NCBI GenBank assembly: GCA_963662395.1
Contig: OY759511.1
Span: 3,596,001 to 3,660,000 of the forward strand
DNA from: JAPOXR01 sp963662395
GTDB taxonomy: Bacteria; Pseudomonadota; Alphaproteobacteria; Rhodobacterales; Rhodobacteraceae
Direction of reading: 5' to 3'
DNA length: 64,000 bases
Below, one piece after another: positions 42,944 to 52,417 of the stretch. How positions within the stretch are numbered: the stretch's first letter is position 1; the number at the start of each line of letters is the position of its first letter. Both the position numbers and the translations under genes were made by a program. The notes under the pieces were generated by a model. That model was given only the letters and a program-made list of their open reading frames with translations, was not told the origin of the DNA and did no database searches.

Positions 42944-45012
42944 GGAACTTCCAGGGCGTGTAAAGAAGAGTCCCGGGACCATCCTGCTGATTTGCAAGGG
43001 GTTTTCGGCCCATGGGCCGCTGTTCAGTCTGTCAGACTCATGGGAACATACCGGTTCGGATTGACGCCGAGCAGCCGGAGGGCCCGCCGCTGTACCGGGG
43101 TCGGCCTGGTGATGACCGGGAGGAGGCTGCTTTCCCGGCCCGGCAGGCGCAGCTGGTTCAGCACCATGGTCGAGAGATCATCGATGAGTGTGCGGATGCC
43201 GTGCACCGGCAGGCCGTCTTCGGTGCATTTGCCTGCCGCCTTGTCCCGGGCGCTCTCCGGGACGCAGGCCGGCGCCACCGGTGAGGTCCGCTCGGCCTTC
43301 GCGCCCTCCCGGTCATCATCCTCGAACAGTATCGGCGCCAGCGCCCGCCGCATGTGCCATTCCACATGCAGGGCCAGCATGCACAGGAACACATGTCCCC
43401 GCACATGATCGGCCGCATGGACATGGATCGGACGGATCCCGGGATCGCTCCTGGCACTCCTGAATGCCCGCTCCACCGTGGACAAGCGCTTGCAGGCCTC
43501 GACCGCCGCCTCGGGCCCGAGGCTGGTGCGGATCACGTGGATGCCGTCAAGCCGCGCCTCTTCATCGATCCGCGCCTCGCTGCGGGACCAGCCCATCCGG
43601 TCATCGGTGACATGGATGTCGAAATGCTTCTCCACCTTGCGGCGGTTCGCCTTCCGCCCGATTGCCTTCCATGTCCGATCCCGATTGGCCGCACCCGGCT
43701 TGCCGCGGCCATGGGCAGCGGCGATACCGGAAAGCACCTTCCCGGTGGCGACCAGGAGTGCCTCCCGCTTGCGCCGCCGCTCTTCCCCGAGCCGCGGATT
43801 CAGGCACACCATCAGCCGCTCGCCCGGATGCTCCGGTCCGGTGATCCCGGCCACCGCACCGTCCACCAGTTCCTCCGGCACCAGCGGTGGCGGGGCGCCC
43901 GTCAGCAGCCGGCGGATGTCACCGGTGGTGAGCGCCGGGATCCGGTCGAGACCGGAAGGCTCGACATCCTTCCGGATGCGGGCGGTGGTGAGCATGCCCC
44001 GGTCACCAACGAGGGCAATGCGCTCGATGCCGAAGCGGCCCCGGATCTTCGCCACCTGCCCGGCCACCGCCCGCGGATCGGCGGTATTGCCCGAAAACAC
44101 CTCGATGGCCACCGGACAGCCATCTTCCGAACACAGGAGACCGTGGACGATCTGCTTCCTGCCCTTCCTGCCGTCGCGGCTGTGGCCGAAAGCCGCCAGC
44201 TTGCAGCATCGTCCCTCGAAACAGCTGGATGAAACGTCATGGAGAATGAGCGTTCCGCCGGCAAGATGCCGGCGCGCCAGGCTCTTCTCGATCCGGGGCT
44301 GACGCTTCAGCAGCCAGTCGAGCATGGCCGGCATCTCGCCTCCACTCACCTCCCCGAGACCGAGGAGGGCACCCGGGGAGCTGGTGGCGGTGGCCGGCGA
44401 GAGCTGCCGGGCGGTGCCCGGCCTGGAATCCGGTGAAATGATCCTCGAGACAATCGCCGCCAGTACCAGAGAGCGCATGCGGGAGCGGCTGCGATGCAGG
44501 ATGCGCTCGAGGCCGAGGCCGCGGGCGGTGCCCGGCACCGCCGCCGCAGCCCCGTGCGGCAGCGAGCGTTCCACGTCGACGGCATCGCCGATATCGGTGA
44601 ACGCCACCGCCCCCTTCAGCACCGCCCGCATGTATTCGAGCTTGTCCGGCGGCAAGCGGGACAGGTTGGCGATGGTCCGCTTGCGGATCCGCTTTCCCTC
44701 CCGCCAGGCCTCGCGCAAGAGGATGGCAGGTTTGTCGGTCTGGTCGGGGACCCGTTCGATATCGAGGGCCATGGCCGCGATCAATCATGGGAACATCATC
44801 TGCACCCGTCATGCCTGTCTCGACGATGTCGTCAGGCCCGGAAATGGCGCAAACCCACTACCCATTCCGCAATAACCCCATGACCTGCCCTGCTTGCCGA
44901 TATCCGTCATCGGCCGTCTCATGGGAACATTAATCCGTTTGCGGGCCGCTGAATCCGGAGATTCCTCCTTTCAGATCAACGGGTTGCGCGCGAAAGTCCT
45001 CCGTGAAGTTCC
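42944..45012 (-). mobile_element. IS1634-family insertion sequence, copy 2
   Basis: 2069 bp. Ends GGAACTTCCAG (42944-42954) and TGAAGTTCC (45004-45012), leader matching copy 1. Unlike copy 1, the bases outside the two ends (GACTAGCC and GGCTAATG) are not a direct repeat, suggesting that recombination or deletion followed insertion. The right end lies inside the antitoxin gene at 45013. Confidence 0.85.
43024..44784 (-). CDS. IS1634-family DDE transposase, copy 2
   Basis: 586 residues, uninterrupted, clearly homologous to copy 1 along its full length (for example LILHDVSSSCFEGRCCKLAA, ALVGDRGMLTTARI, TVERAFRSARSDPGIRPIHV) but with many amino acid differences, so the two are not a recent duplication. 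DDE residues are kept. Possibly active. Confidence 0.92.
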   Translation of the reverse strand: MIAAMALDIERVPDQTDKPAILLREAWREGKRIRKRTIANLSRLPPDKLEYMRAVLKGAVAFTDIGDAVDVERSLPHGAAAAVPGTARGLGLERILHRSRSRMRSLVLAAIVSRIISPDSRPGTARQLSPATATSSPGALLGLGEVSGGEMPAMLDWLLKRQPRIEKSLARRHLAGGTLILHDVSSSCFEGRCCKLAAFGHSRDGRKGRKQIVHGLLCSEDGCPVAIEVFSGNTADPRAVAGQVAKIRGRFGIERIALVGDRGMLTTARIRKDVEPSGLDRIPALTTGDIRRLLTGAPPPLVPEELVDGAVAGITGPEHPGERLMVCLNPRLGEERRRKREALLVATGKVLSGIAAAHGRGKPGAANRDRTWKAIGRKANRRKVEKHFDIHVTDDRMGWSRSEARIDEEARLDGIHVIRTSLGPEAAVEACKRLSTVERAFRSARSDPGIRPIHVHAADHVRGHVFLCMLALHVEWHMRRALAPILFEDDDREGAKAERTSPVAPACVPESARDKAAGKCTEDGLPVHGIRTLIDDLSTMVLNQLRLPGRESSLLPVITRPTPVQRRALRLLGVNPNRYVPMSLTD

Positions 45013-45313
45013 GGCTAATGCCGCACAGAAAAGGGCCACCAAGAAATACCGCGAGCGTCTGGAGCAACGTGAGTTCAAGCGCTTCGAGGTGATGGCGCTC
45101 GAAACGGACCGGGAGTTGCTGCGCATCCTTGCGCGCCGCATGGCTGAAGACGGACCCCAAGCGGACCGGGCGCGGGCTGCGATCAGGGAGCTGGTTTCCG
45201 GTGAACCGCCAAAGGCCGGCGGGATTCTCGCGGCACTGCGTCGCTCGCCGCTGGTCGGGGCCGATCTCGACCTTTCGCGGCCTCGCGTCGAAGGACGCAG
45301 GGTCGACCTTTGA
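45013..45313 (+). pseudogene. VapB/Phd-like antitoxin gene, 5' end removed by IS1634
   Basis: The frame AAQKRATKKYRERLEQREFK, RFEVMALETDRELLRILARR, then a tail ending RPRVEGRRVDL and TGA 45311-45313. A basic, helical N-terminus with an acidic tail fits antitoxins of VapC-like toxins. The native start is gone: the IS1634 end joins at 45012. The frame happens to stay open into the IS back to ATG 44930 or 44894, so a chimeric product with an IS-derived head is possible. The toxin start TTG overlaps this stop by four bases. Confidence 0.7.
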
Positions 45314-45725
45314 CGTGCTATCTTCTTGATACGAACATCATCAGCAACGCCGTCAAGCCGCAGCCATCCGCGCCCCTCTTGAACTGGATGGCGGCGCAGC
45401 GGGACGAAAACCTGTTTGTCGCCTCGCTGACCGTCGCCGAAATCCGGCGCGGCATTCTGGAACTGCCCAGCGGCAAGAAGAAGGACGGCCTCGAAGCATG
45501 GTTCACAGGCGCTGTTTGCGGGTCGAATACTGTCGTTCGACGACAGGGCCCGGCCTAGTCTGGGCGCGCCTGATGCGGAGGGCAAAGCCCAGGGTCGCCC
45601 TCGCAGCGCTCTCGACATGATCCTCGCCGCCGTAGAGGTGGTGAACGACTGCTTGGTGACGGATAGATTTCAGGGGGCTTCAGATCGTCAACCCATTGCG
45701 CGGTGCACCGAAAGGGGAAGAGTAG
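45310..45725 (+). pseudogene. VapC-type PIN-domain toxin, frameshifted
   Basis: TTG 45310 start in TTGA overlap. Intact N-terminal half: CYLLDTNIISNAVKPQPSAP (first acidic residue, DTN), LFVASLTVAEIRRGILELPS (Glu of the PIN site). After GLEAWFTGA the frame breaks; the match continues one frame over (LFAGRILSFDDRA, GRPRSALDMILAAVEVVNDC) and ends in a third (VNPLRGAPKGEE, stop 45723-45725). At least two indels, so the RNase is dead. Loss of toxin fits with loss of antitoxin function. Confidence 0.82.
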
Positions 45726-45761
45726 TGGCGTTTGCAGCGTTGGTCCGCCGATTACCGGCGC

Positions 45762-47378
45762 TCAGGCCAGCGTATTCGCGGTTGGCAATTGCCGAAATGG
45801 GGGGTTTTCTGGCAGACACGAACTACCAATGGTCTGCGGGGGTCCAAACACTTCGCCATAAAGGCGCTCGATTCCCTCCGCTTCTTCATCCGTCAGCGCT
45901 TTGAATTCTCTTTCGCGCGCCCGTCTCGAAAGACACCCGGCATTTTGGTGCAGAAACCGGAACAGAAGGTCGGCGGTGCGATCGGGCATATCGGCGATCG
46001 CTTGAAGATGCCCCGTGAACTGGTCGTAGCGCCGGAGAAAATCGGTTTCGTTCGGCAGGTCCTTCTCGATCGTCCTGCACACGCATTCGAACAGGAATTC
46101 CGCATGGGGCGTGGCGTCGAAAAAACGATAGAAGTCCGCGGTGTCGTTGAGCACCCGGACATTCCCGCGCTCCGTCGGCTCCCACTCAATGAGCAGCATG
46201 AGCTGCCGCGAATAATCTTCCAGGATCGTACCATACGCGTCGATCCGATCCAGTATCGCGGCGGATACCGGAAACACGACTCCCGGCGGATTGAAGCCCC
46301 GCTGTGCCAGGACATGATGAATGAGATAGCGATGGATGCGCCCGTTCCCGTCATCGAAGGGATGGATGTACACGAAGCCGAACGCCAGCGCGGCAGCTGC
46401 GATGACAGGATCGAGGGCGGTTGCGGGATCCTGGTCGAAGGCGACCATGCCTTCGATCAAAGACGCCAGGTCTTCGTGCCGCGCACTGATGTGGACGGGG
46501 AGCGGCGCGCCCGTATCCCGTTCGTGCCTGCCGACAAATCCGCCTTCGGTGCGCAAGCCAAGACGCACGAACCGATCGTCGCCGATTACTATCTCCTGCA
46601 GCCGAAGCAGTTCATCGAGGTCTATGGGTTGCCGACCGGCCTCACCGATAGCCCGGCCCCAGCGCTGAATGCGGTTTTGTGGTGGGCGTTCGCCTTCGAT
46701 CGCGTAGCTCGACTTTGAATCCTTCAGGAGCAGGAAAGCGGCTGTGCGGGCCAGCAAGTCCCCCGGCACTGTAGCGATAACGGCCCGCGCCCGCTCCGCG
46801 AGATCGAGGTTGACGAATTCCTCGAGTGTTTGCGTGCGCCAAACGAGCGGGCAGAAGTCCGGTGTGCCCGGCAGGTTGTTCCTGACGCGATGCCGGGCCG
46901 AGTTCTTGCCCGGGACCGCCCATTGCTGCTCCGGGTTGACGGCCGGCACATAGTCGCCCCGTGTGATGTCGGGAAGGTTCAGACGCTGCCCGGTGAGCCA
47001 CTCGTAAAGAAACCAGAGGCGCCGAGCATAGCTGCCCGTGGGTGTATCCCGGACGATAGATTCGATCTCGGACGCATCCAACGCAAGGAAGAGGCGCTTT
47101 AGAACGGCAAGATCGAGCCCCTCATACTTGAGGGCGAAGGTCAGGTGCGCTTCCAGTGCGGGGCGCGGGGCATGGCGCGGGGTGAAAAGGCGCCAGCCTC
47201 CCTCCTCCAGGATTCTGTGCCGCTCGCCCGTAGCGGATAAGGTCCGTGGCAAGGGAACGTGCAGGCTGCAGGCATCGATCAGGGCGGCATAGCCGGCCAG
47301 CGTCGCCCGTTCCGGCAACCGCCTGTCCTGAAAAACCGTGACCGGCCCTGAAAAACGATGTTGAAGCGTGACGTTCAT
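45762..47378 (-). CDS. Fic-domain protein (class II, self-inhibiting)
   Basis: About 538 residues from ATG 47378; longer starts exist but MNVTLQHRF fits the known N-terminus best. Fic motif HPFDDGNGRIHRYLIHHVLA (catalytic His, Asp, Gly-Asn-Gly-Arg) in the centre, and an upstream inhibitory helix motif SKSSYAIEGERPPQNR with the regulatory Glu, as in class II Fic. It would AMPylate a protein Ser/Thr/Tyr, with Glu clashing with ATP until relieved. A ~200-residue N-terminal and ~170-residue C-terminal domain of unknown role surround the core. Upstream DNA (47379-47882) contains no gene I can name. Confidence 0.88.
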   Translation of the reverse strand: MNVTLQHRFSGPVTVFQDRRLPERATLAGYAALIDACSLHVPLPRTLSATGERHRILEEGGWRLFTPRHAPRPALEAHLTFALKYEGLDLAVLKRLFLALDASEIESIVRDTPTGSYARRLWFLYEWLTGQRLNLPDITRGDYVPAVNPEQQWAVPGKNSARHRVRNNLPGTPDFCPLVWRTQTLEEFVNLDLAERARAVIATVPGDLLARTAAFLLLKDSKSSYAIEGERPPQNRIQRWGRAIGEAGRQPIDLDELLRLQEIVIGDDRFVRLGLRTEGGFVGRHERDTGAPLPVHISARHEDLASLIEGMVAFDQDPATALDPVIAAAALAFGFVYIHPFDDGNGRIHRYLIHHVLAQRGFNPPGVVFPVSAAILDRIDAYGTILEDYSRQLMLLIEWEPTERGNVRVLNDTADFYRFFDATPHAEFLFECVCRTIEKDLPNETDFLRRYDQFTGHLQAIADMPDRTADLLFRFLHQNAGCLSRRAREREFKALTDEEAEGIERLYGEVFGPPQTIGSSCLPENPPFRQLPTANTLA

Positions 47379-47882
47379 GAATTTCGATGCCCCTGGCTGA
47401 AAAACAAAAGCCAACAACCCAAGCCCCCGAAATTCCATGATACAACGTGAAAAACACCTTCTCAAGGGACTGTCAGTGAATTTTGCTGTTTTTTTGACGG
47501 TATATGTGAACTACCTTGATTTCGAAGCGCGTCGGGGCAGGCTGACCATCTTCGCCATCCTGCTGGCCGCGCTGCCAGAGGTCGTCGGGCGGGCCGGTCG
47601 GTCGATATCCAGGTCAAGCTTCGCCCCGAAACCCGGACTTGATATGAGACAAGGGAGATACGATTGCCTTTCTGTCTCACACACTGGACCAGCCGTACCC
47701 AAGACGAATTCCTTCTACACCCGATGTGAAGCGCTATTCGCTCGGAAGTTCGGATACGGTCGGCGGTGAAAGTTCCGCCGCCGTGCAGGCGCCGGATATG
47801 CCGTCAAATGCGCCGGACTCTCCAATCCTGCCCACCTCCCCAGCGGGCAGCGATAATACCACGAGGGTGCACGTGCCTGTCT
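47379..47882. other. Gap between the Fic gene and the restriction gene, no gene named
   Basis: About 500 bases. The minus strand has a short frame (47511-47702) reading FGAKLDLDIDRPARPTTSGS and ending SRMAKMVSLPRRASKSR, possibly a C-terminal relic, but I cannot identify it. No structural RNA seen. Confidence 0.4.
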
Positions 47883-48554
47883 CTATTGTGCCCAAGGGTC
47901 CCCCCTGTTTTCCCAATACTCCTTCACACCCTCAAATCGTTGAATCCTTTCCCCAATCTTTACAACCTCTCGTGGATAGAAAGCCATCATCACATCGCAC
48001 AGTTGCAGCATCCACTCCCTCCTCGAATATTGCTGTTCAACTAGAATATTGTTCGAATTGGCAATCTGGATCTGTCCCCACCCGAGAGCACCTACGGTCA
48101 GACATTGCCAATCTATAAACTCAATTGGTGTGAACAAGACATTCGATACTTCAATATTGGTTCCGTCAACAAAATACTTGATCAAGATGAGAGAGAAGAC
48201 ATTGGTGTCCGACTCATAAAACCGCGCGAGCCGTTCTACAGACGTAAGGTTGGGCATATTGAAGCGAGTGTCCTCTCGATGTGTCTTTACGTCAATTACA
48301 GAATAGACGTCGTCGATATCGGTGAATGCCAAATCAGCCATTGCACGGCGCGAGAAAACAGCTGAATACTCTTTACACCAGTTTCCAAGAAGACTTTCGA
48401 ACCTGTCGGAAACAAGTGATTCCAGCTCGTCACCAACTGCCCTTGGACTACGGATCGTCGAGGGGGCAAGAAAACTATCCAAAGAATTTATGTATGCACG
48501 TATTGCGGTCGCTACGTGCTCATGATGCCCTTCATTATAGAACCTCGACTTCAT
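47883..48554 (-). CDS. Probable type II restriction endonuclease
   Basis: 223 residues, minus strand, ATG 48554 in a 4-base ATGA overlap with the methyltransferase stop. PD-(D/E)xK layout: DELESLVSDRFESLLGNW (Glu helix), MADLAFTDIDDVYSVIDVKT (Asp ... (I)DVK active site), then QCLTVGALGWGQIQIANSN and RREWMLQLCDVM. Reads through without interruption. Cleaves DNA at an unknown site unless methylated by its partner. Family and specificity not determined; identification rests on the active-site pattern and on the neighbour. Confidence 0.72.
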   Translation of the reverse strand: MKSRFYNEGHHEHVATAIRAYINSLDSFLAPSTIRSPRAVGDELESLVSDRFESLLGNWCKEYSAVFSRRAMADLAFTDIDDVYSVIDVKTHREDTRFNMPNLTSVERLARFYESDTNVFSLILIKYFVDGTNIEVSNVLFTPIEFIDWQCLTVGALGWGQIQIANSNNILVEQQYSRREWMLQLCDVMMAFYPREVVKIGERIQRFEGVKEYWENRGDPWAQ

Positions 48555-49536
48555 CCCAAAAACTGCTCAGGCAGAGTTCCATTAGCCCTGCTCCCTTTAG
48601 GTGCCTTTAGTTTCGATGGACGGGAGTTCCGCTCCCAAAACACACCATCCGAGTATCCCTGGATGGATGAGTCAGTTTTTGCTGCATAAATTCGTTTTTG
48701 CGCCCAGCAAAGGTACTCTGTATTGATATCGATACCACACCAACGTCTGCCAAGTTTGTTTGCAACCACAACGGTGGTGCCGCTTCCCAAGAACGGATCA
48801 AAGACAAGGTCATTTGCCCTGGAACTCGCAAGAATCAGCTTCGCCAACAACTTTTCCGGTTTTTGTGCAGGGTGAGGAGTATTCTCAGGCATTGACCAGA
48901 ATGGAACTGTCAAGTCGGTCCAAATGTTGATGGGTGCGTTAATCGAAAGTTACCGTCGCTCTCCTGCGTCCAATCCTTCGGATCTCCATTCAGACGATAT
49001 GGTGCCAGCACCTTTCGTTTCAACTTCACAGCGTCGACGTCGAAGTAGTAGTTCTCCGAACGTGTACAAAACCATATGTCTTCCGTATTGTTCTTCCAGT
49101 TCCGCTTTGCGCCTCTTCCCTTGTCGCGCTCCCAAGTAATCCTGTTATGTACCATGAATCGATCTTCCAACACAGGCAATACCAATGCAGAAGTCTTCCA
49201 GTCCGAGCAGACATAGATCGTGGCTGTAGGCGTCAACATTGGAGTCAGCAACTCTATAACCCGTTCAAACCAGGCGGTATAACCGGCATTGTCCATCTTC
49301 TTGAAATAGGTGCCGTTGTAGGTTTTCGTTAGGTTATACGGTGGATCGAGTATGAGTAAGTCGATGAACTGGGTGGGGAGGTGGGCAGCAACCTGAAAAA
49401 AGTCACCTCCAATTAGCCGGAATTCGAGTCCTTGACGGTTGACTGCCGAGTCAATGCTGAGAATGCACTTGGACAGTTCACCAAGTTCTTCGGGAGTACA
49501 AGTCAGCGTACGATTTCGTGGAGCGCGTTCAGGCAT
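48551..49536 (-). pseudogene. Beta-class N6/N4 DNA methyltransferase, split by one frameshift
   Basis: First part 49536-48910 carries LLILDPPYNLTKTYNGTYFK (motif IV DPPY) and WERDKGRGAKRNWKNNTEDI; second part 48913-48551 carries ENTPHPAQKPEKLLAKLILA and VFDPFLGSGTTVVVANKLGR (motif I). The order IV then I marks a beta-class enzyme. Near 48930 a one-base loss after CCC on the minus strand turns THP-INIWTDLTVPFWSM into a stop; restoring one base gives a continuous ~325-residue enzyme. It should protect host DNA from the nuclease encoded next. Confidence 0.85.
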
Positions 49537-50160
49537 TCGACCGCCTTTTTCATATCCAGATGATAGGGTATCGGCTTGACGTCTTGAGGCAAATTGGTCG
49601 CGGTTGCAAATTTAGCGCGTTCGGCATTGGTGCAAAGGGTTGTTTGGCGCAGGTGGACGCAGCCATTTTTCGTGGCTGCCTGATGTTGGTTAGCGGCCGC
49701 TGCGGGACGTGCAAGGTATGGGGAAATCGGTCCGTGACGATCTGGACCGCGTCGATTGTTGTGGTCCAGATCCAGCAGAGTTCGTTCCTGGTCAACGGCC
49801 CACCTTGTTTGATTGCCGGATACATCGATTGCTCGGACACCGTGTCGGCAAGGCCATTGAGCAGTTCCGGCACCCGTTCAGCGGGCAAACCGTAACTCGG
49901 TCCCACTTTGGCGTCAATCTGGGTGTCGATCAGGCTTTGTCCTCGCAACTCCGTAGTTATTGGTTAGCAGGCAATTTCGGTGTTGAGGGGGAATCTCTCC
50001 TGGATTTGTGTCTGCACCTGGTCGCTTGGAGACCGGCAGGAGTCAGCAATATATCGCACCCGTCCCGCTCGCTGGTCGGGAAGTTCACGCCGTTTGCCGA
50101 ATGCTCCGACTTGCCTTGCAGTTCCGGGTAATGTCCCGACCAATGTTGAAACTCAGGCAA
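49537..50160. other. Upstream region of the RM operon, no gene named
   Basis: About 620 bases. The minus strand has a 132-codon frame (49948-49550; DTVSEQSMYPAIKQGGPLTR, NELCWIWTTTIDAVQIVTDR) that reads like protein for its first half and like noise afterwards. It may be a frameshifted gene upstream of the methyltransferase, but the family is unknown to me. Confidence 0.4.
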
Positions 50161-50219
50161 GAGGTCGGCGCCTCTTCCCTCGAGCGCCAGGCCCGGGGAG
50201 ATGTCGCCGCCGGCCCCGG

Positions 50220-51235
50220 CCGCTTGTGCGTCATGGCCGGCATCGATGCCGTGAAGACGATGATGAACGAGGATGCGGCCGACCTTGCCGGCGAGTGCTG
50301 CAGGCGGGATGCAGGCAGGCCCGGTCATCGCCGGGGAGGGCATCCGGCATGACCGGCTTCCGGGGAGGCAGGATCCGGGCCCGCCGACCCCGGCTGCGTG
50401 ACAAGGAGACCGGGCGGGAACTGCCACTGCCAGGCCGGGAGGAGATCGGTGATGGCGGCTGTCCCGAGGAGTTGGTCATATCGCCGATGCTGATGAACGG
50501 GCAGGCCGGGACGTTCCGCGGCGGCGTGCGACTGAAGGAGGCGGGCGCCGCGGACGATCCCGGCTCCGGCCGGTCACGATCGGCGGTCTCGCGGCGGCAT
50601 CGGTGCCGGCCCCGGTGGCCACGAGCATCCCCCGCTGTGGTGGAGGGAGCTGCCGGGAGGCCGGCCACGGTGCAGGCATCGGCAGGCAACCTCGTTGAAC
50701 GGGGTCCGGATCCGTCCAGGCACCGCCTTCCTGTCCCGGGCGGCGCCAGGGCGCCGGGCGGACCTTCGGGGCGGGCATCCGCGATCCGGCGCTGCCGCGT
50801 CCGCAAGGAACGAAACATCATCGATCGCCTGCCCGGGAAACTGCATGCCGGTTGCTGACTGGCGCAATGCCGGGCTCGGGAGCTCGATGATGCGGGTCAG
50901 GCGGAGACGCTCCTCGTGTCTCCTTCTCCATGGTCGGGTCCCGGCGGGATCCTGGGGCGGCCCGGCCCGGATTGCCGAAGGAGCCCGGGCGCTCCCTGGC
51001 GAGGGCGAACATGATCGAGAGCACCCATCGGGTGGTCAGGCAGACCTGCCCGGGCGCCAGGAGATGGCGAGGAGCCGGGATGGCACTGCGGGACCTGTTC
51101 CGGGATGCCGGAGGCCGGCAAGCGCATGCGGCGTCTCGGGGCCTGGTGGCATGCCGATCCTCGAGGCTGCACCGGAGCGTCATCACGGAGGTGCTGCAGA
51201 AACCACCGGCATCGACCACCGCGCACGGGCCGCAT
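50220..51235 (+). pseudogene. IS256 (mutator-type) transposase relic
   Basis: Plus-strand pieces in shifting frames: AGIDAVKTMMNEDAADLAGE (50240s), DKETGRELPLPGREEIGDGG, KEAGAADDPGSGRSRSAVSRR, AIRRCRVRKERNIIDRLPGK (50780s), then ANMIESTHRVVRQTCPGARR and WRGAGMALRDLFRDAG (51000s). Together these blocks match a mutator-type transposase C-terminal half (CRxHKxRNIxDRLP; TNxIESxxxxxR). Multiple frameshifts; no functional product. Confidence 0.72.
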
Positions 51236-52417
51236 GATGATCACGGGGCGGCGTCGAGAGAGGCCGGTTTCAACATAGGTCGGGACATTCCCCAGTTCCG
51301 CCCTGAGAATTTCCGAATCCGGGGCAAAGACTGAGACCACGGCGATGCGCGGTGTCCTGTCTCGCAATTCTTGCGCACAAGCGGGCTCCGATGCGCTCAC
51401 CGCCAGCACCAGAACAGCCGACATGACGGCGATCGGGGTGCCGGCCGCGCGCAGCGCCAATTCCGGAAGGAACATGGTGTGGCCCTCGACTCGTCACGAG
51501 GATTTTCAATGGGGCTGTTTCTCGCTGACCGGCGCGAGTCGGACCTTGACCCGTTGGCGATCTTCTCGCCAGTCCGGTCGTGTTGTGGAGCAATCACTTC
51601 CCGGGTGGGTGGCTTGTGATCGGTTCCCGGAGTGCAGGTTGCGGCGCTGCGATGGCACTGCACGGAAGTGAGCATGGCGATCATTCGTTTGCCCCGAGGC
51701 GCGCCGTGCGACAGCGTCGTTTGCCGGCACCGCCGGGCGCACAGGTGGGAGTCAGAGTGACAAGTGTCAGGGGCAGGGGGGTGCGGATGCCCGCATGGAC
51801 CTTGCATGGTGGGGCTGAATTGATGCGCCGGAACTGGCTTCCCGGAGGCTGTCAAGATGGCGGCAGGTTGTTGCACGTTTTCCGGTCATGCCTCCCTGTC
51901 CTGCCATCGAGATCAAGTGGACACGCCGAGGACTGATTCGTGTCGGCAGTGGCACCGAATATCCGGCGGGGCAGGCACCCACCGCCGCCGGCTGGCACTG
52001 GACGACCGAGGCCGCGTACGGGCACCACGCATTCCGAGGGTGGTTCGCTCACCCTTCTTGGCTACACGCAGCCGGATACCGGGAACGACACCACCGTCGG
52101 GTGATGGCTGAAGGCTCGTGACCGCGACGCTGCCGACCTCGATTTCAATGGCAAGGCGACCTGGCGCAAATACGAGAGCGCCGGGTCGAGCGCGGTGTCG
52201 GAATCGAGTTTCGCCTCCAGTGGTGACGAGGCACCGCCCCGGCGGAATGCAAACCGGTCGATGTCCGGTCGCGATGCGTTCATCCTGCGGGCCAACAGGG
52301 GATTGCGGCAACCTGCCGGTTCTGCTCCATGTGTCCCCGCTGCCGGCACCCTGGCGCGGATTGCCTGTAACGGATTCGATACGGGGGAAATCTTCCGGAT
52401 CCGGGCACTGCAAGCCG
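51236..52417. other. Region of decayed DNA without a recognisable gene
   Basis: About 1.2 kb between the IS256 relic and the LysR gene. Codon patterns look Arg/Pro/Gly-rich in all frames. A short stretch near 51920-52090 reads SEGGSLTLLGYTQPDTGN, which might be the trace of a repeat-rich surface protein, but that is weak. No RNA, repeat or promoter found. Confidence 0.4.

Noticed and set aside
45732..46718. 328-codon plus-strand frame under the Fic gene
   Set aside because: Antisense to a clearly functional Fic domain.
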